Origin: a virus
Virus record (IMG/VR): IMGVR_UViG_3300027797_000096
Location: 1 to 29,320 of that record
Direction: 5' to 3' (one strand)
DNA: 29,320 nt
In this document: piece after piece, positions 1-7,947 of the stretch
Layout of the letters: every line of letters begins with the position of its first letter
How positions within the stretch are numbered: the stretch's first letter is position 1
Notes under the pieces: generated by a model
What the model was told of the DNA's origin: nothing
Database searches by the model: none
What the model saw: the letters and a program-made list of their open reading frames with translations, nothing else
Made by a program: the position numbers and the translations under genes

Positions 1-847
1 CAGCTACCAACGATTGTGTTCTAGAAGCAATTGCATCAAACACAACACCGGGGAAAGTTCCAGTATTGAATCCTATTTTAACCACGTTGGCAGACGCTGT
101 CATTGTTGTAGATAACACTGTGCCAGACAAACTCAAGGAATAAGTGCCAGGGCCCCCGGTTGTGCCTGACAGTTGTCCAGTAATTATTGTGCCAGTTGCT
201 ATGCCATTTGCTGCAACCACTTGGCCCACCGATAACGAACCAACAGCAATGCTAGTAACTGTTAGCACATTACCAAATTGACTTCCTATAAACTGAGATG
301 TGTTTGTGAATCCTGGTATGGGCAAAGCTGGAGTAAAAGTAGTTTTGCTAAAAATACCAAGAATGGTTCTTGCCACATACAATACCAGTATGGTTTGTGT
401 TCTGCCTGCAGTATCTATAACATCTTCTACATTGAATCCCGTAATTCCCTGATTGGAATTGTAGATTGGGCCAGCAAGCACAGTATTAAGTCCGTCGTTA
501 AAATGCATCTGACCCAACACATTGTCAATCCAAATATCACCCACTCCAATGTTGCTTGGCACTGTGGCTGAAACAATTGTTCCGCTTGTGGTAGTGAATG
601 CAGATCCATTGTAAATTTTAAGTCTATTTTCACTGGTGTCGTACCATAATTGGCCGGTCAACGGATAGTTGGGTTGACTTGAATTGGAGAAATTTTCCAA
701 CAACCTTACAAAGTTATCATTAAAAAATCCACCATACCCTGTGGAGTTTTTACCTATAAGTGTGAGGTCTGTGACTGTTTGATTTATGGTACCATCGTTA
801 ACTTTAGTTAACGTTGTGCCATTGGTGAGTGTAATGTTATAGCTCAT
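1..847 (-). CDS. Tail fibre-like structural protein, N-terminal part (gene runs off the window at base 1)
   Basis: The first 282 codons are open and no stop is reached before the window edge. The start is ATG at 847-845; its A is the last base of the upstream gene's TAA (TAATG overlap), so translation is probably coupled, and only a weak GGG lies upstream. The first 90 residues are paralogous to the N-terminus of the upstream fibre gene: both have a DGTIN segment, then LLENF, then a GQLWYDTS motif followed by L-K-x-Y-[ND]-G. In fibre proteins of marine T4-like phages such a shared N-terminus is likely the virion attachment part (inference). Further on, around residues 190-250, is a glycine-rich module with VGQVV and GIATGTII that recurs in the giant protein of this window. 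No receptor-binding end is visible because the C-terminus is missing. Structural or fibre role is likely; the exact role is unknown. Confidence 0.85.
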   Translation of the reverse strand, partial: MSYNITLTNGTTLTKVNDGTINQTVTDLTLIGKNSTGYGGFFNDNFVRLLENFSNSSQPNYPLTGQLWYDTSENRLKIYNGSAFTTTSGTIVSATVPSNIGVGDIWIDNVLGQMHFNDGLNTVLAGPIYNSNQGITGFNVEDVIDTAGRTQTILVLYVARTILGIFSKTTFTPALPIPGFTNTSQFIGSQFGNVLTVTSIAVGSLSVGQVVAANGIATGTIITGQLSGTTGGPGTYSLSLSGTVLSTTMTASANVVKIGFNTGTFPGVVFDAIASRTQSLVA

Positions 848-3093
848 TAAATTTTACCCGTAAATATTATGTAGTTAATAGTTTGGTACGGATTCATTAC
901 ATTAATACCCGATCCAGTTGCGCCATTAACTATTCCGGTATTAGGAATGCCTGAACCTGTGCTAGAACCACTTAAACCATAACCTGCTGTGGCGCCGCTG
1001 GCAGAATCCGACGCACTGCCTGGAGAACTTCCAGCATAGTATGAAACGCCGGCAGCACTTTTCAAAGTATGTGTGTGATCTGGCAAGTTGGCAGATGTAA
1101 GTGCAACAGATCCAGTTGCAGACATATTACTTGCACCCACAACACTGGCAGCAACTTCATTGACTCGATGTGCAGAAGTGCTGGGATTGCCGTTCAAGTC
1201 AGTAACAGTGTTAATCTGAGTGCCACCATTTTTGCTAGGAACAGTATTGTTGTCGTTAATCATGTTGTCAGCACCCAACGGAAAACGGCTTCGTAGGTCA
1301 GGTAGTGCAAATGTTCCAGCACCTAACAAGTATGCTGAATTTTTATAAGTAAATCCAATAACGCTAAACAAATCTGGATATGCTGAAATTAAAACCTCAG
1401 ATCCGTCACAGAACAAGTAGCCTGTTGGCAACAATGTTCCGGCAAATGGCAGTATGGTGGCAACAGGAACCAATGCCAAATGCTGTGTAAATACATTCTT
1501 GGTCATCTTGAGCAAGCCAGAACCTGCTCTGAAAACTAATAACTGGTCACCAACAAACGAATCAGACGCAGCTGGTTTACTGCTGATAACATTAGCACTG
1601 ATGGTTGTATTAAAAACAGCAGTACCAGTTTCACTTTGTCCATTAAAACTTACAGAATTACTAGTTAAGTCGCCTGCAAGGCTGAAAATAGTTGGACTGG
1701 CCAACAAAGCTGCAGATCCACTTACACTGCCTTCTAATATGCCAGAAAATACTCCAGAAAAATTTCCAGCAAAGCTGCTTGCATAAATGTTTCTAAAAGG
1801 TCGTGTTAGTGATCCAATATCATACACACCTGTTGCCACATATGGAATTCCCAAGTTGGTTGCTTCAGTTGCGTTTGTGCTGTATCCTGGCACCAGTACT
1901 GGAGCTGCAATAGGAGTCAATGAGTTATCATAGTAATTGAAGAAACTTTGTCCATACACAGTCAAACTGTTGCCAATAATGGCTTTTTTTGCCACTGCTA
2001 AACCGCCCTGAGAAACAATACTGCCTGCGGCTGTGGTAAACAATGTGCCGGTGCTGTAACTGGCATCAGCTGTGCCCAGTATGTTAAGACCCGTGGATGC
2101 TGTGATAGTACCAGTCACATCCAATGCCGTGGCTGGATCTATTTTATCAACACCGATACCAACCTTGCCTGAAGGGTCAGCATGAATTACTGTGGTTAGC
2201 ACACCAGAAGAATTGGTTAATCTGATATTTAGACTTGAACCGCTTCCGCCATAAGTGATTGTGGGTGTGTTATTGGTTACGCCAATGTTAAGTCCCAAGT
2301 TGGAACCTATACTGATACCAGTGTCAACACGAATGTTGAACGGAAAATTAGTAACGTTTGTGGTGCCGTCAGTGGTTAAAAAATTACTTGCATTGATCAC
2401 AGCACCGTTGACTAATAAACCATCAGCACTGACGGCTGTTCCATGAAATCTAGTTGGACTCACTGTGCTGGTTGCATCAACTGTGCTGAGTGTGATGCCT
2501 TGATTCACTGTGGCAAATCCCAGTATGGTGGCTTTGGGTATAAATTTTTCTTTACTTATTATGCTGATTCTAGAATTATTGGCATACATGGATATAACAC
2601 TGTGAGGAATGTTACTTGTATCAATAATTTCTTCAACAATTGGTCCTGTTTGTGTGCCTGCGCTGAACTGTGGTCCAATCAGTACCCAGTTACTGCCTGT
2701 GAAAAAATACAACTGATTTGTTGAAATATTTGACCACAAGTCACCTGCCACACTGCTGGCAACCGCTGGCGCAGACGAACTTTTTTTCAAGTTACCAGCA
2801 GTTGACCAGTTGGTGCCGTCATAAACTTTTAGTATGCTGGTACTGGTATCGTACCATAATTGCCCTTGAAGTGGTGGACCCATTGGATTATTAGGGTCAG
2901 TGCCTGGAGCAAATGGTGATGCAAAATTTTCTAACAGATGTAAAAAATCTTCAGCAATTGCTTCACTGTATTTTGGATAAGATTGACCAACGAATTTTAA
3001 ACTGGTTGATGTGGAATTAATAGTACCATCTGCAACCCTGATTGGCACTTTGTTTGGGTTTGTGGTATCAGTATAAGAAACTTGATAAGTCAT
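847..3093 (-). CDS. Short tail fibre-like protein with tail collar domain (receptor-binding candidate)
   Basis: A 748-residue protein starting at ATG 3093. An in-frame TTG five codons upstream would give 753 residues, but the ATG has a Shine-Dalgarno GGGAG six bases before it. Residues 1-85 share their pattern with the next fibre gene (DGTIN, LLENFA, GQLWYDTS), probably the baseplate attachment segment. The middle has phage-fibre motifs such as KVGIGVDKIDPATALDVTG, then a beta-rich region. Around residues 543-610 is a phage tail collar domain (LPFAG, PTGYLFCDGSE, LPDLRSRFPLG). An H-T-H motif near residue 672 resembles the H-x-H metal site of T4 gp12, and the end has the NVMNPYQTINYII pattern typical of collar and short-fibre proteins. 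It is likely a trimeric fibre that contacts the host. Whether it is a true gp12 equivalent cannot be told from sequence alone. Confidence 0.9.
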   Translation of the reverse strand: MTYQVSYTDTTNPNKVPIRVADGTINSTSTSLKFVGQSYPKYSEAIAEDFLHLLENFASPFAPGTDPNNPMGPPLQGQLWYDTSTSILKVYDGTNWSTAGNLKKSSSAPAVASSVAGDLWSNISTNQLYFFTGSNWVLIGPQFSAGTQTGPIVEEIIDTSNIPHSVISMYANNSRISIISKEKFIPKATILGFATVNQGITLSTVDATSTVSPTRFHGTAVSADGLLVNGAVINASNFLTTDGTTNVTNFPFNIRVDTGISIGSNLGLNIGVTNNTPTITYGGSGSSLNIRLTNSSGVLTTVIHADPSGKVGIGVDKIDPATALDVTGTITASTGLNILGTADASYSTGTLFTTAAGSIVSQGGLAVAKKAIIGNSLTVYGQSFFNYYDNSLTPIAAPVLVPGYSTNATEATNLGIPYVATGVYDIGSLTRPFRNIYASSFAGNFSGVFSGILEGSVSGSAALLASPTIFSLAGDLTSNSVSFNGQSETGTAVFNTTISANVISSKPAASDSFVGDQLLVFRAGSGLLKMTKNVFTQHLALVPVATILPFAGTLLPTGYLFCDGSEVLISAYPDLFSVIGFTYKNSAYLLGAGTFALPDLRSRFPLGADNMINDNNTVPSKNGGTQINTVTDLNGNPSTSAHRVNEVAASVVGASNMSATGSVALTSANLPDHTHTLKSAAGVSYYAGSSPGSASDSASGATAGYGLSGSSTGSGIPNTGIVNGATGSGINVMNPYQTINYIIFTGKI

Positions 3094-3094
3094 T

Positions 3095-3706
3095 TTATAC
3101 TCCCACAAGGCCAGTTAGACTTTGTATACGCACAGTGTAGTCAATTTGAATAAGTCTATTCAAACTTTTAAGAACTGGATGAAAAATAACATGTGTCAAT
3201 AACAAACTTTGGCCGGTTGGGCTATAGCTTACCAGTCCAAGTTCGTCAAAAGTAAAAGTGCTGCTGTTGTCAGTTGTGGTATCAAATGCTGTTTGTCCGC
3301 TGGGTTCGCCGTAATCTAGCAAACAAGTGACAAAAATATCACTGTAATTTGTACCAGTGGTGTGTCTAACTTCTGTAAAATTTCTAGTGGGATCTGTGTT
3401 GGTACTACTTCGTTCATCAACTACCTTGCTGTATGTTTGATTATATAAACTGGCATTGGCGCCAGATGAGTTTGGTGTAAGATAGCTGACAATTCCAGTA
3501 GGATCAATTGCTGTGCCGCCGTTGCCAAATGCCATTTGGTAGATAAATCCGCCGGCAACACTGTTGGCCAACGACTGGGCCATGGCAATACTGATGTTTT
3601 CATAGTGGATGGCATTGCGTTTATTGATATAAACTTCAGCAGAAATGGGGTCATATATTTTGATATGTCCTTCTATGTGGATTCCAGTCTGGTCTTTAGT
3701 CTGCAT
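3095..3706 (-). CDS. Conserved-type phage virion structural protein, role unknown
   Basis: A 203-residue protein with no signal peptide or membrane segment. Its phrasing (GIHIEGHIKIYD near the start, KRNAIHYEN, MAFGNGGTAID, LLDYGEPSGQ, FDELGL, and LTHVIFHPVLKSLNRLIQID near the end) resembles a small structural protein that I associate with tail and baseplate clusters of marine T4-like phages; I cannot attach a T4 gene number. The start ATG at 3706 has an AGAGAGA-type ribosome site. It is the first gene after a 43-base gap carrying a GATAAATA element, so it probably heads its own late transcript together with the two fibre genes downstream. Its stop codon is one base from the next gene's ATG, so the two are likely translated together. 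A small adaptor between baseplate and fibre is possible but is only inference. Confidence 0.8.
   Translation of the reverse strand: MQTKDQTGIHIEGHIKIYDPISAEVYINKRNAIHYENISIAMAQSLANSVAGGFIYQMAFGNGGTAIDPTGIVSYLTPNSSGANASLYNQTYSKVVDERSSTNTDPTRNFTEVRHTTGTNYSDIFVTCLLDYGEPSGQTAFDTTTDNSSTFTFDELGLVSYSPTGQSLLLTHVIFHPVLKSLNRLIQIDYTVRIQSLTGLVGV
3100..3104 (-). promoter_or_regulatory. Ribosome binding site GGGAG that decides the fibre gene start
   Basis: On the minus strand GGGAG is followed by TATAAA and then ATG at 3093. The six-base spacing favours this ATG over the in-frame TTG at 3108, which itself lies just upstream of the site. Confidence 0.7.
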
Positions 3707-3726
3707 AATGATCTCTCTTTATCTTA

Positions 3727-3734
3727 TATTTATC
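3727..3734 (-). promoter_or_regulatory. Candidate T4-type late promoter, GATAAATA
   Basis: Minus-strand GATAAATA followed by TAAGA matches the T4 late consensus TATAAATA in seven of eight positions. It lies in one of only two gaps above 10 bases in the window, with 20 bases between the element and the ATG of the 203-residue gene. No -35 box is expected for T4 late promoters. The same octamer occurs at nearly the same distance before gp6. Confidence 0.6.
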
Positions 3735-3749
3735 AATGTTTATTAACTG

Positions 3750-6446
3750 CTAGTTTATTGTTATATCAATGCTTGGACTAGGAAATATTCCCAAACGAAC
3801 GTTCATAACATATCCAGTTGCAGTGTTTATTGTTATTGGTAACGTCGCCGATCCACTGTCAACCGTCATTGTACCAACTAGCGCCTTATTGATATTGGAA
3901 ACAGAAAACGGAGGAGTTGCGGCGGCGGACAGGGTAGTCCACCTAGCATTAACTCCAGTGTGTATTTCAACCCTTGTTGGATATTGTTCATAAAAAGTAG
4001 CTTCATAAATCATAGTAGGAGTGGTTTCAGCGGAGTTATAAACATGGTGTCCTTCCCATCTGATTCTAAATGTTCTATTTGGGGATGTTCCTTCAATCCC
4101 GTGATAAATTCGAAACGCTTTGTTATCTGCCGCAGATATCATAATTTTAGGGTAAGGAGGCTCAGCTGGGCCTAGTTGTGCATAAGCAACAGATCCTCCG
4201 CCAAATGTGATATAAGTGTTAGTGCCTATATACACACTGCTGTATGTTTGGCCTAAATATGTAATGTTAAATGGCAGAGGTACAGTCCAATATCCATCGT
4301 CTCCGCTTGATGATCCTGTATATGATAATCCAGCTGGCACAGTTGGAGTTGATAATGTTAGAGATCCTGCGCCAAGTAGATTGTTTGTGATAACACTGTG
4401 AGTTGCAGATCCAGAAATTGTTTCAATCCTATTACCAGTATTTGGTCTAGTATTAAAAAAAGCTGAACTAAGTATCGTGGCGCTTGATGAATAAACACCG
4501 CTTAGGCCGGTGTCTTGCAATGTAGGAGTAGTTGTTTGTGATCCTGGTTTAGCTGTTATTAAATATTGAACAGGTGTACCGTTTGGAATATTGGTGGTGG
4601 CGAGAGTGATAGTTGCAGTTTGTCCATTGGTCCTTGTTGAATAATCGGTTGACAAAGCAAAAGTTGCATTTTTATTAAAACTGTTTACAGCATTTCTTCT
4701 TGGGTAGACTTGGCCACTAGGAGGTCTATGTTTGTCGACAACTGAAGGAAACGGGGTTGGATAATAACCTCCAACATCTGCTGTTGGGTGTCTTGTTCCA
4801 CGAAGTACAAGCATCTGTACATTACTAGACGAATTAAATGATGGTCCTGCATCTTTAGAATCTTGAGCTCCGCCACTAGTACTTAACATAGTAGAAGGGC
4901 AAGCATTCTTGATATATGCTCTAGCATCAGCTTGTGTCATTCTAGGATATTTTTCAGCAAGACATGCAAGTACGCCAGCGGTCTGAGGACCACTCATGCT
5001 GGTTCCTGGACATTTTTTAAAATTATTATTAGTAGTGTCTGTTAGACCTAGTGCCGCTACTCGAGGATCTGTAGTATTGGTGTTATCATACAAATCTGAA
5101 TTTGCTTTCCAAATACTTTGAATTCCAGAGCCAGGTGCATAGCAATCAATACGAGGGCCATAATTACTAAATTCTGCTTTGTAATCTCCAACTTCAATTG
5201 AAGTTGCATCATATATATTTGTAGATGTTTCATTATGTTGACCACTTGCGCCAGAGCAAATAATTTTTGTACTTTCGGTGCCGCCATCGGCAGCTCCAGG
5301 ACTACTGCCACGATGAATGTAATATGTTGTGCCGTTCTGTATCATGGTATTATTATAATCCAGGCCGCCTATTGAATCTTGGTAAAAATAACTATTACCT
5401 GCACTTGCTACAATAATTACACCTTCCGCCATTGCTTCAATCATATCAACATCAGTTGCAGTATTTCTTGCAGGAAATGCGCCTCCAATATTTAATCGAG
5501 CAATATTTTGTATAACGTTTGCATCCCAAACATACGATCCTTGTGTACCACTTGTTGGAAAATATTCAACGCCTCGGATTGTTAGTTTAGATATTGAAGC
5601 AGTTGATAAGGCGCCGCCTCGATAACCCCAACTGTTATTCATTACTGTGGGATTTTTTACACCAGTTAACGGATTAACTGGTTTATTTTTGTGGAATTCT
5701 TTTACATAATCAATTGAGTCATTATAGGTTAAATTAAAAATGTTTGCATCTCGTGCCCAGCCTTGTGTATTACCAGCAACAGTGCCTGTGGTGTGGGAGC
5801 CATGTTCTTGTAGTCTTTCAGCACTGTAAGGGTATTCTCCCACAGCTCCGCCAGTAACTGCTGGATTATGCTGGTACCAATTGTATTCTACCATTCGAGG
5901 GTAACCAGTACCATCTGGGTTTTTTTGATATTCTAATGTTGTTGGATATGGGCATCCATCGTCCATAATTACAACGTCAACATTTCTGCCAGAAGAATCT
6001 GCTATTATAGAAGCTGATTGATTGATTGTTCCTGTTGATCCCCAGTTACTGATGTCTGTTGCTCTAAGAACACGAAGTAGTCCCCAATTAATATCTGTTG
6101 CACTACTTGCTACAGCTTTGTTAAATTGAGCAGATGTTTGTTCAAAACTAAAAGGCGCTTTAATGAATCCAAGGTCTTCAGGATTCAATTCAACTGCCAA
6201 AACTCGCGGATCATCAAGTACCAGTGCCGCTTCATCATACGTCATCATATATTCAGTATTCCTACTCGATGGTTTACGATTAACGCATTCTATTGATCTA
6301 ATAGGTAATACATTATTAATGCCGCTGCCGTTTGTTTCCATGTTGTCATAAAATTCTGTTGAATCTTCAAAGTTTTTTAAAGTAACAATATACTTTTTTA
6401 AACTTTTATCATCAGGATTACCAAGATGTGGAATCGGATCTGTCAT
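3750..6446 (-). CDS. Subtilisin-family (S8) serine protease with propeptide-like N-terminus and C-terminal beta domain
   Basis: An 898-residue protein. The catalytic set is readable: Asp162 in IMDDG, His215 in EHGSHTTGTVAG, oxyanion Asn351 in ASAGNS, and Ser483 in GTSMSGP. The S8 fold spans about residues 135-520. Residues 15-105 (KKYIVTLKNF ... DDPRVLAVELNPED) look like an inhibitor I9-type propeptide, so the enzyme may mature by self-cleavage. No signal peptide is seen, which suits a virion or cytoplasmic protein. Residues 520-650 are Ser/Thr/Gly-rich linker and beta sequence. Around 660-840 is a domain with DDGYWTVPLPF and a VYIGTNTYITFGG stretch, resembling nidogen-like or related beta-sandwich modules. 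A GAGG ribosome site lies six bases before ATG 6446, and the upstream stop is one base away (TAACATG). Its place among baseplate and fibre genes suggests a virion-borne enzyme acting on host surface protein, or a maturation protease for the structural proteins. Family assignment is firm; role is inferred. Confidence 0.93.
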   Translation of the reverse strand: MTDPIPHLGNPDDKSLKKYIVTLKNFEDSTEFYDNMETNGSGINNVLPIRSIECVNRKPSSRNTEYMMTYDEAALVLDDPRVLAVELNPEDLGFIKAPFSFEQTSAQFNKAVASSATDINWGLLRVLRATDISNWGSTGTINQSASIIADSSGRNVDVVIMDDGCPYPTTLEYQKNPDGTGYPRMVEYNWYQHNPAVTGGAVGEYPYSAERLQEHGSHTTGTVAGNTQGWARDANIFNLTYNDSIDYVKEFHKNKPVNPLTGVKNPTVMNNSWGYRGGALSTASISKLTIRGVEYFPTSGTQGSYVWDANVIQNIARLNIGGAFPARNTATDVDMIEAMAEGVIIVASAGNSYFYQDSIGGLDYNNTMIQNGTTYYIHRGSSPGAADGGTESTKIICSGASGQHNETSTNIYDATSIEVGDYKAEFSNYGPRIDCYAPGSGIQSIWKANSDLYDNTNTTDPRVAALGLTDTTNNNFKKCPGTSMSGPQTAGVLACLAEKYPRMTQADARAYIKNACPSTMLSTSGGAQDSKDAGPSFNSSSNVQMLVLRGTRHPTADVGGYYPTPFPSVVDKHRPPSGQVYPRRNAVNSFNKNATFALSTDYSTRTNGQTATITLATTNIPNGTPVQYLITAKPGSQTTTPTLQDTGLSGVYSSSATILSSAFFNTRPNTGNRIETISGSATHSVITNNLLGAGSLTLSTPTVPAGLSYTGSSSGDDGYWTVPLPFNITYLGQTYSSVYIGTNTYITFGGGSVAYAQLGPAEPPYPKIMISAADNKAFRIYHGIEGTSPNRTFRIRWEGHHVYNSAETTPTMIYEATFYEQYPTRVEIHTGVNARWTTLSAAATPPFSVSNINKALVGTMTVDSGSATLPITINTATGYVMNVRLGIFPSPSIDITIN

Positions 6447-6447
6447 G

Positions 6448-7944
6448 TTATACCTCTAGTTGAACTAGCTTCATTGTTATTGTAATTGCGGCAGTACTAC
6501 CGCTTCTGTTAACTACTTTAACTTGTATACTAGTTGACGGCGATACCTCATCACTAAATCCAAGTACTGCTGGAGAAAATAGTTGTGTATTTGCACCAGT
6601 TGTAATAACTTCTGCAATTACGCCCGATCCTGGTGTTGGATCTGAAGTGATGGTTCGACTTGCATCTGCAGTTCTTGCGGCGGAAGAAGTATAAACAGTT
6701 ACCCATGCGGCGGCAGAAGTTTGGATGCTTAATAGCATATAACTTTTCCAACCAGTTATAGTGATATTTCCGGCTGCGTCATTTGCCAATGATGCTGTTG
6801 TGCCGGCAATTGAATTTCTTGCAGGTATAGAAGAGTATTGAGGAATATTCAAAACGTTGCCAACAAAAGTTGCCGCACCACTGGATCCAGTTGTGGTAAG
6901 CGTTATGGGTGCTTGGTAGTCAGTTCCGGCCACTGCAATGGATAATGCACCTGTAGTAGTTGTGCTTTTAACAATGCCAGTTGCCAATGCACTGGTACCC
7001 GGAGCATAATCTGTTCCGCTGGTTGCGGCCGAACGAGTTGTTCCCGAAGATTTCACTATGCCGGTGACTGATTGTGCTGATTGATAGTCAGTACCTGCCA
7101 CAGCTGCAACAAGTGCATTGGCTCCATTGCCTTTCACAATACCAGTAATTGTACCTATTGGTGCTTGATAGTCAGTTCCGGCCACGGCCGCTGATACAGC
7201 AGTGCCGTTGCCTTTTAATACACCAGAGACACTGGTAGTGATTGTGATGGCAGGAGTTGATGAACTATTTGCCACAGTTCCTGCAAAACCGTTGACGCTG
7301 ACCACACTAATTGAAGTCACAGAGCCAGTACCTGCCACTGAAGTTGGTTTCCATTGACTTGTGCCAGCTTCCCAAGTCAACACTTGACCGTTGGTAGGTG
7401 CCGGAGACACTGTGTTGACGTCACTTAACGCATTAATACTGGTGACAGAATATGCTGCTGGAACATCGCTGGCACTGGCCAACGCTACCCAGGCGCCGCT
7501 GTGTGCAAAATACATCTTTCCATCTGCATGACTGTGTGCAATGGCTCCATGATATGTAACCGCGCTTGGAAATGCAGCTTGATTGTCATAGTGAAAAGGA
7601 ATAACACTGCTTGCTATTGGTGCAACAATTGCTCCAGAATCATTAATTGTCACTAATGAATTTTGAAGCAATCTTCCAGTTACACCGTCAAACCGTGTGA
7701 TTGCATTGTCTGTTGTTGACGACGGGCCAGCTGTGCCCGTGGCGCTAATAACTCCATTGTTGATTACAACAGATGTACCGTCAACTTTGACACCGCCCAG
7801 TACACTTGTTGTTGCTGTTGGTAATGAATAGATAGAATTGTACAGTTCCGTAAAGTTTGAGTTGATCTTTTGAGCGCCAGTACGTAGTGTATCACCAGTT
7901 CCGTCGTTTGGTAACGATCCTGTTTCAATAATTTGTTTTGTCAT
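6448..7944 (-). CDS. Repeat-containing phage structural protein (fibre/baseplate type)
   Basis: A 498-residue protein. It opens with ETGSLPNDGTGDTLRTGAQK followed by INSNFTELYN, a motif I recognise from the N-termini of many marine T4-like structural proteins. Residues 60-190 contain the fibre-like phrases NAITRFDGVTGRLLQNS and GQVLTWEAGTSQWKP. Residues 240-350 hold four tandem units of about 27 residues, each starting G-[IV]-[VL]-K and ending near GTDYQ. The last 120 residues form a separate beta-rich domain (GWKSYMLLSIQTS ... KVVNRSGSTAAITITMK). No enzymatic motif is visible. It lies between the giant protein and the protease; upstream stop TAA and this ATG are three bases apart, with AGGGA just before. 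Likely a virion protein of unknown position; a decoration, whisker or short-fibre role is possible. Confidence 0.85.
   Translation of the reverse strand: MTKQIIETGSLPNDGTGDTLRTGAQKINSNFTELYNSIYSLPTATTSVLGGVKVDGTSVVINNGVISATGTAGPSSTTDNAITRFDGVTGRLLQNSLVTINDSGAIVAPIASSVIPFHYDNQAAFPSAVTYHGAIAHSHADGKMYFAHSGAWVALASASDVPAAYSVTSINALSDVNTVSPAPTNGQVLTWEAGTSQWKPTSVAGTGSVTSISVVSVNGFAGTVANSSSTPAITITTSVSGVLKGNGTAVSAAVAGTDYQAPIGTITGIVKGNGANALVAAVAGTDYQSAQSVTGIVKSSGTTRSAATSGTDYAPGTSALATGIVKSTTTTGALSIAVAGTDYQAPITLTTTGSSGAATFVGNVLNIPQYSSIPARNSIAGTTASLANDAAGNITITGWKSYMLLSIQTSAAAWVTVYTSSAARTADASRTITSDPTPGSGVIAEVITTGANTQLFSPAVLGFSDEVSPSTSIQVKVVNRSGSTAAITITMKLVQLEV
6896..7223 (-). repeat. Four tandem 27-residue repeats (GIVK ... 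GTDYQ) within the 498-residue protein
   Basis: Translated on the minus strand, four units follow each other: GVLKGNG..AAVAGTDYQAP, GIVKGNG..AAVAGTDYQSA, GIVKSSG..ATSGTDYAPG and GIVKSTT..IAVAGTDYQAP. Unit length is 26-28 residues. The repeat is seen at protein level and partly at DNA level (tgcttgatagtcagttccggcc recurs in parts). Units of this kind are frequent in phage fibre proteins and suggest a repetitive beta shaft. Confidence 0.85.
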
Positions 7945-7947
7945 TTT

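Noticed and set aside
1454-1786. Plus-strand open frame of 110 codons opposite the collar fibre gene
   Set aside because: It is antisense to a well-supported coding region and shows no recognisable motif or start signal.
3093-3108. Alternative TTG start giving a 753-residue collar fibre protein
   Set aside because: The ATG five codons on has GGGAG at six bases, whereas the TTG would put that ribosome site inside the coding sequence and overlap the upstream gene.
6896-7223. CRISPR-like or DNA-level repeat array
   Set aside because: The repetition is in frame, about 80 bases long and diverged between copies, so it is a protein repeat. No direct repeats with unique spacers were seen anywhere in the window.
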